Of a stretch of DNA of 64,000 bases, positions 47,774 to 57,920 are shown in pieces. The notes under the pieces are model-generated. The model saw nothing but the letters and a program-made list of their open reading frames with translations. It did no database searches and was not told the origin of the DNA. Every line of letters starts with the position of its first letter. The first letter of the stretch is position 1. This stretch comes from Theocolax elegans (lineage: Eukaryota > Arthropoda > Insecta > Hymenoptera > Cerocephalidae), in NCBI GenBank assembly GCA_026168455.1, contig CM047429.1, positions 50,599,027 through 50,663,026 of the forward strand, in the 5' to 3' direction. The position numbers and the translations under genes are program-made.

Positions 47774-47888
47774 AAGGCGTATTAAGGGGGTCTCATACTC
47801 AATTTTTACCGACCGAGCCAATAGAGTGATAGTATGGTTGAAAAATACTTAAATCTAGATAAATATACAGAATTTCGACAAACTAGAA

Positions 47889-48096
47889 GATAGGTGCCCT
47901 TTCTTTGTAGTTATGTATCACTGTGCAAAGTTTCTATTTATTATATTGAGGCATTGAAGAGAAAACCTTGTATGAAAATCCCTATCTGCGGCGTCCACAT
48001 AATGAAATTTTCGTACAAGGTTTTCTCTTACACGCATCAATAAAATGACTTGAAACTTTGTATAGAAGTAAATAATTATTTAATAAAGGGCATCTA
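47889..48096. repeat. Imperfect inverted repeat inside the TTAA element
   Basis: Left arm 47889-47979 and right arm 48008-48096 pair imperfectly, best over GAGAAAACCTTGTA and CAAAGTTTC and the TGCCCTTT ends. It lies just inside the left terminus and may be subterminal structure or a fused MITE. Confidence 0.7.
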
Positions 48097-48389
48097 ACTG
48101 TTTGTTTTGCATAATTTTATAAAATTAAAAGTAGTTTTATTATCATTATTAAAAGAATATTTACGCTAGATGGCAGTACGCACGGATCATGGCAAGCAAG
48201 AATATGCTTTCGCCGCCGCCATTATCGACATCACGCATGCGCATTTGTTTCAGACTCGAGACAAATAGCCGAGCAAAATAATTTGATTTGACTCCTACAA
48301 AATTTTTAAATACGTGTCATACTTATACTCATATTATGACTAGTTGAATTTTCGACATGGCAAATTGAACCGTACTACGTATTTATCAT

Positions 48390-50610
48390 AAATTCAATGT
48401 AAAAGGAAACGTACTGCTGCAAGAATCCGGCATATCTATCGCTCGACCCAAGGGAGCGGATCAAAAATCGAGTGGCGAGCCGTGTTCCGCTCCCGTGGGT
48501 TCTGATATTGTTGTATTTGAGAGTAATGCCGTTTTTACTGCTAGGTAAACCGAAGAATTGATGGAACTGTAGACACTTCGTGATGATTTCCATAAGATTC
48601 TTTAACACGTATATCGTACTACTCAGATGTATCGTGTCATTTGAAACGTCAAACTGCGCTGTAATGTAAAAGTACGATACATATAATATAAAAGAAAACC
48701 GTAAGATGGAACCTGCGAGTATATCTACAGACCCAAGGGAGCGGATCAAAAATCGAGTGGCGAGCCGTGTTCCGCTCCCGTGGGTTCTGATATTGTTGTA
48801 TTTGAGAGTAATGCCGTTTTTACTGCTTGGTAAACCGAAAAATTAATGGAATTGTAGACACTTCGTGATGATTTTCATAAGATTCTTTAACACGTATATC
48901 GTACTACTCAGATATATCGTGTCATTTGAAACGTCAAACTGCGCTGTAATGTAAAAGTACGATACATATAATATAAAAGAAAACCGTAACATGGAAACTG
49001 CGAGTCTATCTACAGACCCAAGGGAGCGGATCAAAAATCGAGTGGCGAGCCGTGTTCGCTCCCGTGGGTTCTGATATTGTTGTATTTGAGAGTAATGCCG
49101 TTTTTACTGCTTGGTAAACCGAAAAATTAATGGAATTGTAGACACTTCGTGATGATTTTCATAAGATTCTTTAACACGTATATCGTACTACTCAGATATA
49201 TCGTGTCATTTGAAACGTCAAACTGCGCTGTAATGTAAAAGTACGATACATATAATATAAAAGAAAACCGTAACATGGAAACTGCGAGTCTATCTACAGA
49301 CCCAAGGGAGCGGATCAAAAATCGAGTGGCGAGCCGTGTTCCGCTCCCGTGGGTTCTGATATTGTTGTATTTGAGAGTAATGCCGTTTTTACTGCTTGGT
49401 AAACCGAAAAATTAATGGAATTGACACTTCGTGATGATTTTCATAAGATTCTTTAACACGTATATCGTACTACTCAGATATATCGTATCATTTGAAACGT
49501 CAAACTGCGCTGTAATGTAAAACTACGATACATATAATATAAAAGAAAACCGTAAGATGGAACCTGCGAGTATATCTACAGACCCAAGGGAGCGGATCAA
49601 AAATCGAGTGGCGAGCCGTGCTCCGCTCCCGTGGGTTCTGATATTGTTGTATTTGAGAGTAATGCCGTTTTTACTGCTTGGTAAACCGAAAAATTAATGG
49701 AATTGTAGACACTTCGTGATGATTTCATAAGATTCTTTAACACGTATATCGTACTACTCAGATATATCGTGTCATTTGAAACGTCAAACTGCGCTGTAAT
49801 GTAAAAGTACGATACATATAATATAAAAGAAAACCGTAAGATGGAACCTGCGAGTATATATACAGACCCAAGGGAGCGGATCAAAAATCGAGTGGCGAGC
49901 CGTGTTCCGCTCCCGTGGGTTCTGATATTGTTGTATTTGAGAGTAATGCCGTTTTTACTGCTTGGTAAACCGAAAAATTAATGGAATTGTAGACACTTCG
50001 TGATGATTTTCATAAGATTCTTTAACACGTATATCGTACTACTCAGATATATCGTGTCATTTGAAACGTCAAACTGCGCTGTAATGTAAAAGTACGATAC
50101 ATATAATATAAAAGAAAACCGTAACATGGAAACTGCGAGTCTATCTACAGACCCAAGGGAGCGGATCAAAAATCGAGTGGCGAGCCGTGTTCCGCTCCCG
50201 TGGGTTCTGATATTGTTGTATTTGAGAGTAATGCCGTTTTTTACTGCTTGGTAAACCGAAAAATTAATGGAATTGACACTTCGTGATGATTTTCATAAGA
50301 TTCTTTAACACGTATATCGTACTACTCAGATATATCGTATCATTTGAAACGTCAAACTGCGCTGTAATGTAAAACTACGATACATATAATATAAAGAAAA
50401 CCGTAAGATGGAACCTGCGAGTATATCTACAGACCCAAGGGAGCGGATCAAAAATCGAGTGGCGAGCCGTGCTCCGCTCCCGTGGGTTCTGATATTGTTG
50501 TATTTGAGAGTAATGCCGTTTTTACTGCTTGGTACACCGAAAAATTAATGGAATTGTAGACACTTCGTGATGATTTCCATAAAATTCTTAAACACTTATA
50601 TCATACTTTT
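48390..50610. repeat. Tandem satellite array, unit 282-285 bp, eight starts
   Basis: Units begin GACCCAAGGGAGCGG at 48445, 48730, 49015, 49299, 49581, 49865, 50150 and 50432, giving spacings of 285, 285, 284, 282, 284, 285 and 282. A partial diverged unit precedes the first, and the eighth ends at about 50610. Each unit contains a 15-bp hairpin (ACCCAAGGGAGCGGA against TCCGCTCCCGTGGGT, one mismatch). Diagnostic variants (loss of TAG before ACACTTCG, CTCCGCTCC for TTCCGCTCC, GGAAACTGCG for GGAACCTGCG) show the order b-c-d-b-c-d from 49015, a three-unit higher-order repeat. Minus-strand frames of 63-124 codons repeat with the units and have no recognised domain, so I do not call them genes. Confidence 0.95.
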
Positions 50611-50925
50611 TACGAATTTTTGGCCTAAAGAATTCATATTCACGCTAGGCGTATGCGTTGTTATTAAGAAACAGTTACACCATTATTTCTCTCTCCCTCT
50701 TTGTCGTATTTCGTTTACGCGCAGACATTCTGCGCGCGCATCCGCTGACCAGCAGTTAATCTAAAAGAGCGGTGTAACAGCTGTAGCCACAGCGACGCCG
50801 CGCTTTTTTCGGCCTGTTTGCTAAGCAACCGGTAAGCTAGACGCGTTTGAACATGTGTGTTTTCAATATCTGATCGACCAAGAGTCACCCCTGAACAGTG
50901 TGTGTGTACGCTGCGGCCGTCTGTC
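50611..50925. other. Non-coding DNA between the array and the TATA box
   Basis: GC content rises from 50690 (GCGCAGACATTCTGCGCGC and CACAGCGACGCCGCGC). The sequence AGTTACACC near 50671 is inverted as GGTGTAACA near 50772. It lies immediately upstream of a promoter-like TATA and could hold its control elements. Confidence 0.35.
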
Positions 50926-50933
50926 TATATATA
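50926..50933 (+). promoter_or_regulatory. TATA-box-like promoter element
   Basis: TATATATA lies at the end of a GC-richer stretch, about 30 bases upstream of an initiator-like CTCATCCG and about 100 bases upstream of the ATG at 51034. The position and the change in base composition suit a core promoter, but AT-rich DNA produces such words often. Confidence 0.35.
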
Positions 50934-51033
50934 CATAGTGTTATGGATATTACATCTGCTCATCCGTAATTCGAAACAGTATTGCAACATAATCAAATTT
51001 TGTGTACAGTGTAGAAAGTGTAAAGTTGTGCAA

Positions 51034-51129
51034 ATGAGTGACAGTGAGAAGTTTAAGTGGATTGGTCTGATCTTCAAACATTCACCAAATACACAGGAAA
51101 AATATAGTCGTCATTTGGAGGTTATTAGC
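51034..51129 (+). CDS. Candidate first coding exon inside the TTAA element
   Basis: ATG at 51034 (context GTGCAAATGAGT) opens 32 codons, MSDSEKFKWIGLIFKHSP onward, ending at AGC|GTAAGAATC, a strong splice-donor match at 51130. The peptide is charged and ordinary in composition, not repeat-derived. With the upstream TATA and GC-richer 5' segment it looks like the start of a gene. The next exon is not certain; CTTATATAG at about 51320-51328 is one possible acceptor. No protein family is recognised. Confidence 0.35.
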
Positions 51130-51149
51130 GTAAGAATCTGCTGCTGCTC

Positions 51150-52990
51150 CTTGTATTAGGTAGACTACACATGCAACATACAATTTTACTGCTACTTATA
51201 TTGATGTTACTGCTATCACAAGTGCTAACGAAACAATTTGTAAAATGTGTTATTTATAAATTACTGCGTACTTTGTGTTTAGGGGTTATGTTATATAGTA
51301 TATATTGTTATTGTTTGTCCTTATATAGCCACCATGTGCAGAGATATTGAATCAAGATTTATTGCTAATGGTATACCTAGAGGTTTGGCTATTACTTCCT
51401 GTCTCGGATCCACAGCGTCTGCAAGTCCAAAGTTTATTCCTTTCCATGTGTATGCTGCTACGGCCACTGTTGTTATTGCGATTAAGTTCAATTGTCGATT
51501 AACTACAATTTTAAGTATAGTCAGCTTTTTCTGCTGATAATCATCCAGGGAACTGTAGTTGTTCATCCAGGTTCTACTGTACTACAAATGTAAAACTTCT
51601 CATGAAGGGTCTGTATCAACTACTAGAATCTCCTGCTATACTTATGATACTATAGCTATAAATGCTACCAGTTTCTTCTATAATTTGTTTATAATTACCA
51701 CTTCTGTTACAGGCACTTATTCTAATGCTTCTTTATTTCCAGGGTGTGCTTTAGCATGGCCTTCATCAGTTTCTTCTACATGTTCAGCGTTTACTACTGC
51801 TGTTTCTTCTAGGACTTACTGCAACATTTGACTGGCTACTGTTGTCAAATAATATGAAAGTGTTTTTCTGATTACGATAAGACTACATGTGCAGGTATAG
51901 GATCTAATACTTCTTATATCGTTTACAGTACTAGAACTCTCGTTGCAACTGCAACTGTTTTTGTAGCTATTCTTTGTAGCACTAGTGCTGCGTTGATATC
52001 TTCTAATCATGCCTTTTTTTCAGAGTCCGCTGTAGCTGCGCGTTCAAGCTCATCTTATGTCGGTGCTTCTTACGTTATATAATTAGATACCTTCAACTGT
52101 TAGTACTATATATACAGCTGCTTCGCCATTATGCATATGAACCTCAAGCAATGATTGCTGATATTACTGGTATGTATTCATTTTTTATTGCTTGAGCATA
52201 GCCTTATAACACAAAGTTTTTTACCAATAAATACATTTTAATATTAAGTAATTCTTGTAAATTGTATGCAAAATGTGTTGATTTACAAAAATAAATTTAA
52301 TACGAAAAAGTTACAGCATATACAGATAATTGCAGATACCTTTCAAAGGAAAGTGCAAATTTCTGAACAATTCAACAAATTTAAATGATTATAATTATGT
52401 TACTTTATTGATGTTTCCAAAAATAATTATTAATGTAATGTAAATATTAATATTTTGTCAAACAGATATAAATAATTCAATTCTTAAAATACTTTTTAAG
52501 TTTGAACCAGCGCTAGGCAAGTATTCGTTCTCGGCTTCTTGCGTAGCTCTGACTTGAACAAGACGTATTAAATATTTAATTGTTATTTTTATAAAATTAT
52601 ATAATATGGTGCTTATTGATGTTTTATAAAATTTTGTATAAAATTCCAGGTTATACAGGATCATCTACATCTGTCAAACATATGGCTTCTACTACTGCTG
52701 CGTACCCAAAATGTACTACTACTACTACTACTTGTACTGCTACTATATGACGTACAGTATACGGTTGCTGGTACGAATACACCATCAGTTGATCTTGGTA
52801 CTACTTCACGTCACAGGGTGTGGGTACACTGCTCTTGCTATAAATTTTTTCATTTTCTTCATACAGCTTGTACAGGATCTGTTGTAGATATATATTCAAG
52901 GCCTACAGTTGACGATGCTCTTTTTCCTTCGCCTACTATTGCTGCTGCTTGGAGAAGGTCTGCTGCTGTTTCAGCTCTTTTTCAATTTAT
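51150..52990 (+). other. Reiterated ACT/GCT/TCT-rich tract with Thr/Ser/Ala/Cys-rich frames
   Basis: Over about 1.8 kb, plus-strand open segments use ACT, GCT, TCT, GTT and TGT codons heavily. Examples are the frame at 51559-51831, an ATG-less frame at about 51869-52081 and the frame from 52818. Related words recur: ACAGGCACTTATTCTAATGC (~51710), GCAGGTATAGGATCTAAT (~51891), ACAGGATCATCTACATCT (~52655) and ACAGGATCTGTTGTAG (~52873). Peptides such as AATATVVIAI and VATATVFVAI are clearly related. AT-rich stretches with splice-like CAG/GT edges separate the segments. It could be a decayed, intron-split repeat protein (mucin-like) or a degenerate minisatellite. I cannot decide. Confidence 0.4.
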
Positions 52991-53029
52991 TTTTTACACA
53001 TTTGCATATAAATAAAATATGCAAAATGT

Positions 53030-53500
53030 GTATAAGCAAAATACACACGTTCATATATTTATTTTTGCATATATGCGAAATATGGTAAATTCTTTAATTG
53101 CGTAATGGAAAATGCATATATGGCAAAATATGCAAAATTCTTTAATTACGCATAGCCGTAATGTGTAAAATGTTCTATTTATATAGGGACGAAATACGCA
53201 GATTTATATATTTATTTTTGCATATATGTAAAATATGCAAAATTTTTAATTGCGAATAGGGGAAATATACAAATATATATTTAATTTACTTGCATATATA
53301 ACAAAATATGCAAAATTCTTTAATTGCATATAGGCGAAATATGCAAAATCTTCTATTTTGTAGGGACAAAAATTTATTTATTTATTTTTGCTTGTACCCG
53401 AAATATGCTAAAATCTTTAATTGCGCATAAGGAAAATAAACAAATATATATTTTATTAACTTGCATATATGTCAAAATATGAAAAGTGCTACTTGTATGT
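53030..53500. repeat. Diverged AT-rich tandem repeat, unit about 150-170 bp
   Basis: TTTATTTTTGCATATATGC...AAATATGC recurs near 53057, 53208 and 53378, with the words CAAAATTCTTTAATTGC and AAATATGCAAAAT between. At least three old units are visible. Confidence 0.7.
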
Positions 53501-53703
53501 TGGTAAAAAAGGGTAATTTACATTTTATTTATTATCATACATATGCATGATGTATCATCAATTATAGGTAAAATGCGCTAAATATGGATATACAAGCAAT
53601 TGAAGTAATAGATGCCTTTTGTAAGACGATGTTATTAACTAGATTAACATTGCATTAACGTTTCAAGAACCGAAAAATCTATAGGCAGTCATGGCATACG
53701 TAT

Positions 53704-53918
53704 TTTTTGTTTTATTTATGATTTTAACGTCGCTTTTTTTATGCTCCCATATTGGTGCTAATCAGCGATGGAGGTCATACGACGTTTTTGTTAAGAAAGC
53801 ACTTGTTGAAAATACATTCCCCAGTGGTGCTTGCATCAATCGGCCGGGGTCGGGAATCGAACTTGGGACTTCCAGATTACGAGCCCGACGCCCTAACCGA
53901 CCGAGCCATCGCAGGCCT
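53704..53918 (-). mobile_element. tRNA-derived SINE, copy 2 (minus orientation, with TSD)
   Basis: Same family as the copy at 17039-17244. On the minus strand, box A occupies 53897-53908 and box B 53853-53862, with an anticodon-loop-like CTCGTAA between them and the same body, then an A-rich tail at the 53704 end. TGGCATACGTAT (53692-53703) and TGGCATACATAT (53919-53930) are a 12-bp target-site duplication with one mismatch. The insertion lies inside the larger TTAA element, so it is younger than that element. Confidence 0.92.
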
Positions 53919-54148
53919 TGGCATACATATAACCGAAATGCGCATATAATACGTATAAACTAAATAGATATAAAATTCCGTAAACGAAACATAAGTATAC
54001 AATTGATATGTATATATATATAAATATATATATGTGATGGCATAGTAATAATAAATAGAATGCGGATTGATGAAATACGGATTATAATAGATATAATAGA
54101 AAATACGTATAAGTCAAATACGTTATTTTTTAATTTTTATATTGAAAA

Positions 54149-55142
54149 AAAACAGTCACACTGTTTTATATTACGATGCTCTGGACATCAATGGCGCCAT
54201 CTACGATTACTTCGATTATGACTTTCCACAGATGGCGCTCTTGATGAAAGTTACTATTTTTTACATAACCTGCATTACCGGCGGTTAGAACGGTAAAATC
54301 GCAGAATTGAGTATGAGACCCCCTTAATTATTTCATATTCACGTTCTTTATTTATGCTATATTATATGCTATATAGCCATTAATTAGATTTTTGTCAATA
54401 GATAAAGAAACAAAATGTAAAAATTGAAGTAGTAGTTCACGCGAATAAACATTTCTAATTTTAGGTCCAAATAAGTATAAATTTTGATCTACCTCCACCG
54501 GTCTGACCACACCTAGGCTCGATCTACTCAACGATCACTTTCACCGAGCGATAAGAGACGATCTTGTAGTACTAAACTCGTTTATCGAATGACACACAGG
54601 TACAGTGAACGTTTGATAAATCGAGAGCTATCGTGTAATGTAGCAAGCATTTGGAATACGCGAGTAATAATTCGCAAGTAGATATCTCATAGATACCACA
54701 AGTGCATCTCTCGGTATTTAAAAGCGTTCCTTGTGTCATTAAAATTAGTGGAGCATCTCCGTGAAGTGGAATGCGAAAAAAACGAAAAGCTTTTATTTCT
54801 CTTTTATGGATGAATGTTGTAGATGCTTTCTTTTTAGCCCCCGCTGCTTCCGCACGGGGTATTTTGCAAGAGCATCCGTCGGCGTCGTCCGCGTCGTCTC
54901 GAGGGCTCGGTTAGAGTCCAAGGCTTGCGCGCGCGCGCGCGTTCACGGCCTCCCATGGTTTTCCCTTCTTTTCCTCGGCCTTAAATCTTCCAGAGCGCAA
55001 CACCGTGAATTTTTCGCAAAATTCCTCCTCTCGCTCGCTTTACGCTCGAGATATCCGCTCGTAAATAATATCGACTGCTCCCTTCTCTCGGGAAAGAAGA
55101 AAAAAGAAGTAGAGCCGAGCTCCACGCGCTCTTCATTTTCGT
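54149..55142. repeat. Segmental duplication, copy A
   Basis: From AACAGTCACACTG at 54151 onward this segment matches 63010-64000 nearly base for base, with scattered single-base indels and substitutions. It includes the last ~175 bp of the TTAA element and at least 815 bp of right-flank DNA. The 129-codon plus-strand frame at 54761-55150 is altered by an indel in the GC run in the other copy, which argues against a conserved protein. Confidence 0.93.
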
Positions 55143-57760
55143 TCTCGTAATACACTTTTACGGAGATTATTAAAGGGGCGACGCGGAACGTGTTATCTAT
55201 GGCCGCCTCATTTTTAGTGGCTATGCGCCGGGTTCTACGCCATCCTTTTACCCATTATATATACGTTTCGTTCGTTTGCATTATTAAAACGGCTAATATT
55301 TACTTACCCGAAACATCGATATTTCATAAATACGCTTTTAAATGAACGTATTGCAAATTAATTGTATAAATAATTCCCATGTTATGCAAATTGCATTATT
55401 ACTTCGTCTTTTGTTCGATCCTTCCTTTCGAAATTAATGCATTCATTAATTATTTAGTGTTTCGTACCGCTTTGTCTTACGTGCATACACCATTAAACTA
55501 ATTTTACTTTATTTTCCAATATTTAAACTTTCGAATTATTCGTGTCAGTCGATAAATTAGTATACTGATTGGAAAAGCGATTAAAATTATGTAAAATTAA
55601 ATATTTTCGTTACATCCAAAGTTTAAGTAGTGGATTTAAAACTACCAACTTTTTTTTCGCCATGTATATATATATACACCTATATCTTGAAACAATTGAA
55701 TAAATAATGAGTTTCTTTCTCGATCTTCGATGGAAAGCTCAATTCGAAATTTGCGAAAGTTTGCATCGAGGATAATGGAATCAACGAGGAATCTAGGAAA
55801 ATACTCGTGTAGTAAGAAGAATTACAGAAGCAATCTCCGAGCTTCGGTAGAATCGGCTAGAGTCGATAGATGCAGAGGAAGAGTACCACGTTCGGCTTAG
55901 CGAGCCCGTCCATTATTTCGGCGTTAATTAGAACGACCTAGCGAGAGGGGAGGGGGCGTACCGTGCGTAATCCGGCCCCGTAAATCGGGATTAAAGTTAG
56001 CCGCGTTTCCGACACCACACCGGACATTCAGTCGCGAGCTTGTACTACAAAACTTCCGCGAATCCATAGACCTTATAATCATCGATAGCGAAGCAAAATA
56101 AGATTTCAATTTTTGTGCCATTTTTTTTAAATATTGTCTGCATCTATGTTTTAATGTTCATATTATTGATATATAGATATTGATTTCGTTTAACTCTATT
56201 TACAAATGTTAAAACTTTATAAACATTCATAGAAAAACAAATTGCCCTGTATGCATTAACGTCGTATCAGTTATTAAACGATTGATGAATATATTTAAAA
56301 CAGTCTATATTTTGGTCACTAAACTCTTCAAAATCTGTAAAATCTTTGAAACGCTTATTGCTATATAAACTTGAACTATACAGATGAAACTGTTAGCTCG
56401 TAAAATATTTAACTTTCGTAGAAATTCCTTTTTATACGTTACTGCGAATTAAGCTAAAATGGACCTCCAGAACGATCGATGTAATTTTAATTATTTTTAA
56501 ATGTTTGATGAAAAGAGAAGGAGGGAGGGAGGGAGGAAAGGTGAAAGGCGAATGCGAATTGTAAAAGTGAAATCTTTTATAAATTCTACATAATATAATT
56601 TACGGTTCGCGCGCATTAACTAAAGTAATATAAAGTTGTGCGTTATTCTACGCGATATATCAAACACCGGTTTTCCGTATAAAGAGTTTTTCTCTTGAAA
56701 AATAAATGTACAAAAGTTATACCAATGTACGAGGCGAGTAAAACGTAATTCAAAAAGTGTCGACCTAGTTACAGCTGGAAGAAGAAAAAAATGATTAAAA
56801 ATTATGTTTACAATAAGTCTATATAGGTATATACCAAGATATTAAAATGAAATTTACAGTAGGTTCAAGCTGCTTCTATCAATTTTTTTCATCTCGGTAT
56901 AATAAAAAATTCAGAAAGCCGTGAGCTCAAAAGGAATCGCGCCATCTTGGCGCGACGTAAATCGAAAGCGAAGCTTTTGGATTTGAAGAGTAAAGTATAG
57001 AGCTACGCGAAGACAGCCCGAAGTCTAATGGTGGAGACGCGACGATGCCACCGAGGATAAATAGTACACCATAGTGTAGACACGCGACAGAGAAAATCAA
57101 AGTCTAGCAACAATGAATGTAAAGATATAATGCAATACGGATGGCGCGTTGTTTTCCAACTCACTGCTTCTGGGACGCACGATAGAACGTAAAACTAAAA
57201 CGTCCGCTGTTTGGGTTGTGCTCTACTAGTTTAAAAGAGCCATGGTCTTTTCTTCTCGTGAATAGTTTCTCCTTTAGACCGTGTCGGTTAACTTTTCGCC
57301 CTCCAATTGTTAATAAAAAACGCAAGAAGAATAAAGTAAAACTGTGAAAAAAATCTAGGCTACACCGAAGAAAGTCAGATCGTAAATCAATGAATATTTC
57401 AGATTGATACGTGTGAAACAAGGAATCGAATTGAATCAAACCGTGTTAATAAACGGCACTCGGCTAACGGGAAGTCTGCATGTCCTAGTCCACTTTACCT
57501 CTGCGCGTTTGAGCAATCAGCAGTTTGAGATCTACAAAGTAAGATACGAAAGGCTAGAATCTGTAAAAAAATCAACATCAAAAACAGGATATTGTAATAT
57601 GTGTAAATATATAAGGAAGATGTAAAAAGGCATATGACTCTAAAAATTTGTTAAAATATAAAGATGTAACTACAAACTAAAATTTTTAGAAACGTCACCA
57701 AATCCTGCGAAGTTGTCGACACCTCTGAGTGGTTGCCGTATAGTGTCGAGATTAAATTTA
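55143..57760. other. Gene-free DNA
   Basis: Mostly AT-rich. A GGGA repeat lies at 56518-56537 and a short perfect hairpin (CGCGCCATCTTGGCGCG) at about 56938-56954. Open frames at 57161-57625 overlap on both strands without a recognised domain. If the 8.86-kb duplication is tandem, this DNA belongs to its first unit. Confidence 0.45.
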
Positions 57761-57761
57761 C

Positions 57762-57920
57762 CTCGAGTATGGTGCGGTGCTGTCGAGGTCGCCTAACCAA
57801 CCCTCACGAACTGTAGCGTCCATTCGAAACGCATTCCCGCTACCGGTCTCACCATCCGTCGAGATGTTTGCTCGTCGATCGCCCTTGAAGTCGCAAAACG
57901 GCCTGAGGACTACGACGAGT
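57762..57920 (-). CDS. Candidate internal coding exon, function unknown
   Basis: On the minus strand a 159-base segment lies between ATTCTCACGCAG (acceptor-like, AG at 57921-57922) and TCGAG|GTAAAT (good donor, GT at 57761-57760). It encodes about 53 residues, including NISTDGETGSGNAFRMDATV and GWLGDLDSTAPYSR. Codons are strongly of RNY type on this strand, and composition is non-repetitive, both coding-like. Upstream on the same strand the frame runs into a TA repeat that would be intronic. No neighbouring exon or family was recognised. The plus-strand frame here is also open, which lowers certainty. Confidence 0.4.

Larger units (their letters stand above)
47786..54323. mobile_element. Candidate 6.5-kb TTAA transposon carrying a satellite array and gene-like cargo
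   Basis: Both ends carry the identical 19-bp inverted repeat GGGGGTCTCATACTCAATT, each directly abutted by TTAA (47782-47785 and 54324-54327); a TTTTACCG word follows on both sides with different spacing. Within these ends lie a foldback (47889-48096), a ~285-bp tandem array, a promoter-like TATA with a candidate first exon, a Thr/Ser/Ala-rich reiterated tract, a short AT-rich tandem repeat and a SINE inserted later. No transposase is recognised. Alternatively the two ends could belong to separate short elements whose other ends were lost. The ends match the family of the 384-bp MITE at 44057. Confidence 0.55.

Noticed and set aside
48375..50169. Repeated 63-124-codon minus-strand frames as a protein repeat family
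   Set aside because: They occur once per satellite unit, begin or end at unit-specific indels, and show no domain; best explained by the tandem DNA repeat.
48390..50610. CRISPR-like array
   Set aside because: Whole ~285-bp units repeat with no unique spacers, in a eukaryotic context; it is a satellite.
53691..53963. Plus-strand frames of 65-90 codons resembling each other and the 17-kb frame
   Set aside because: They are readings across the antisense SINE copy, not a protein family.
54761..55150. 129-codon frame, partly repeated at 63617-63922
   Set aside because: Duplicated only because the DNA segment is duplicated; the GC-dinucleotide length change shifts the frame in copy B, so it is not maintained.
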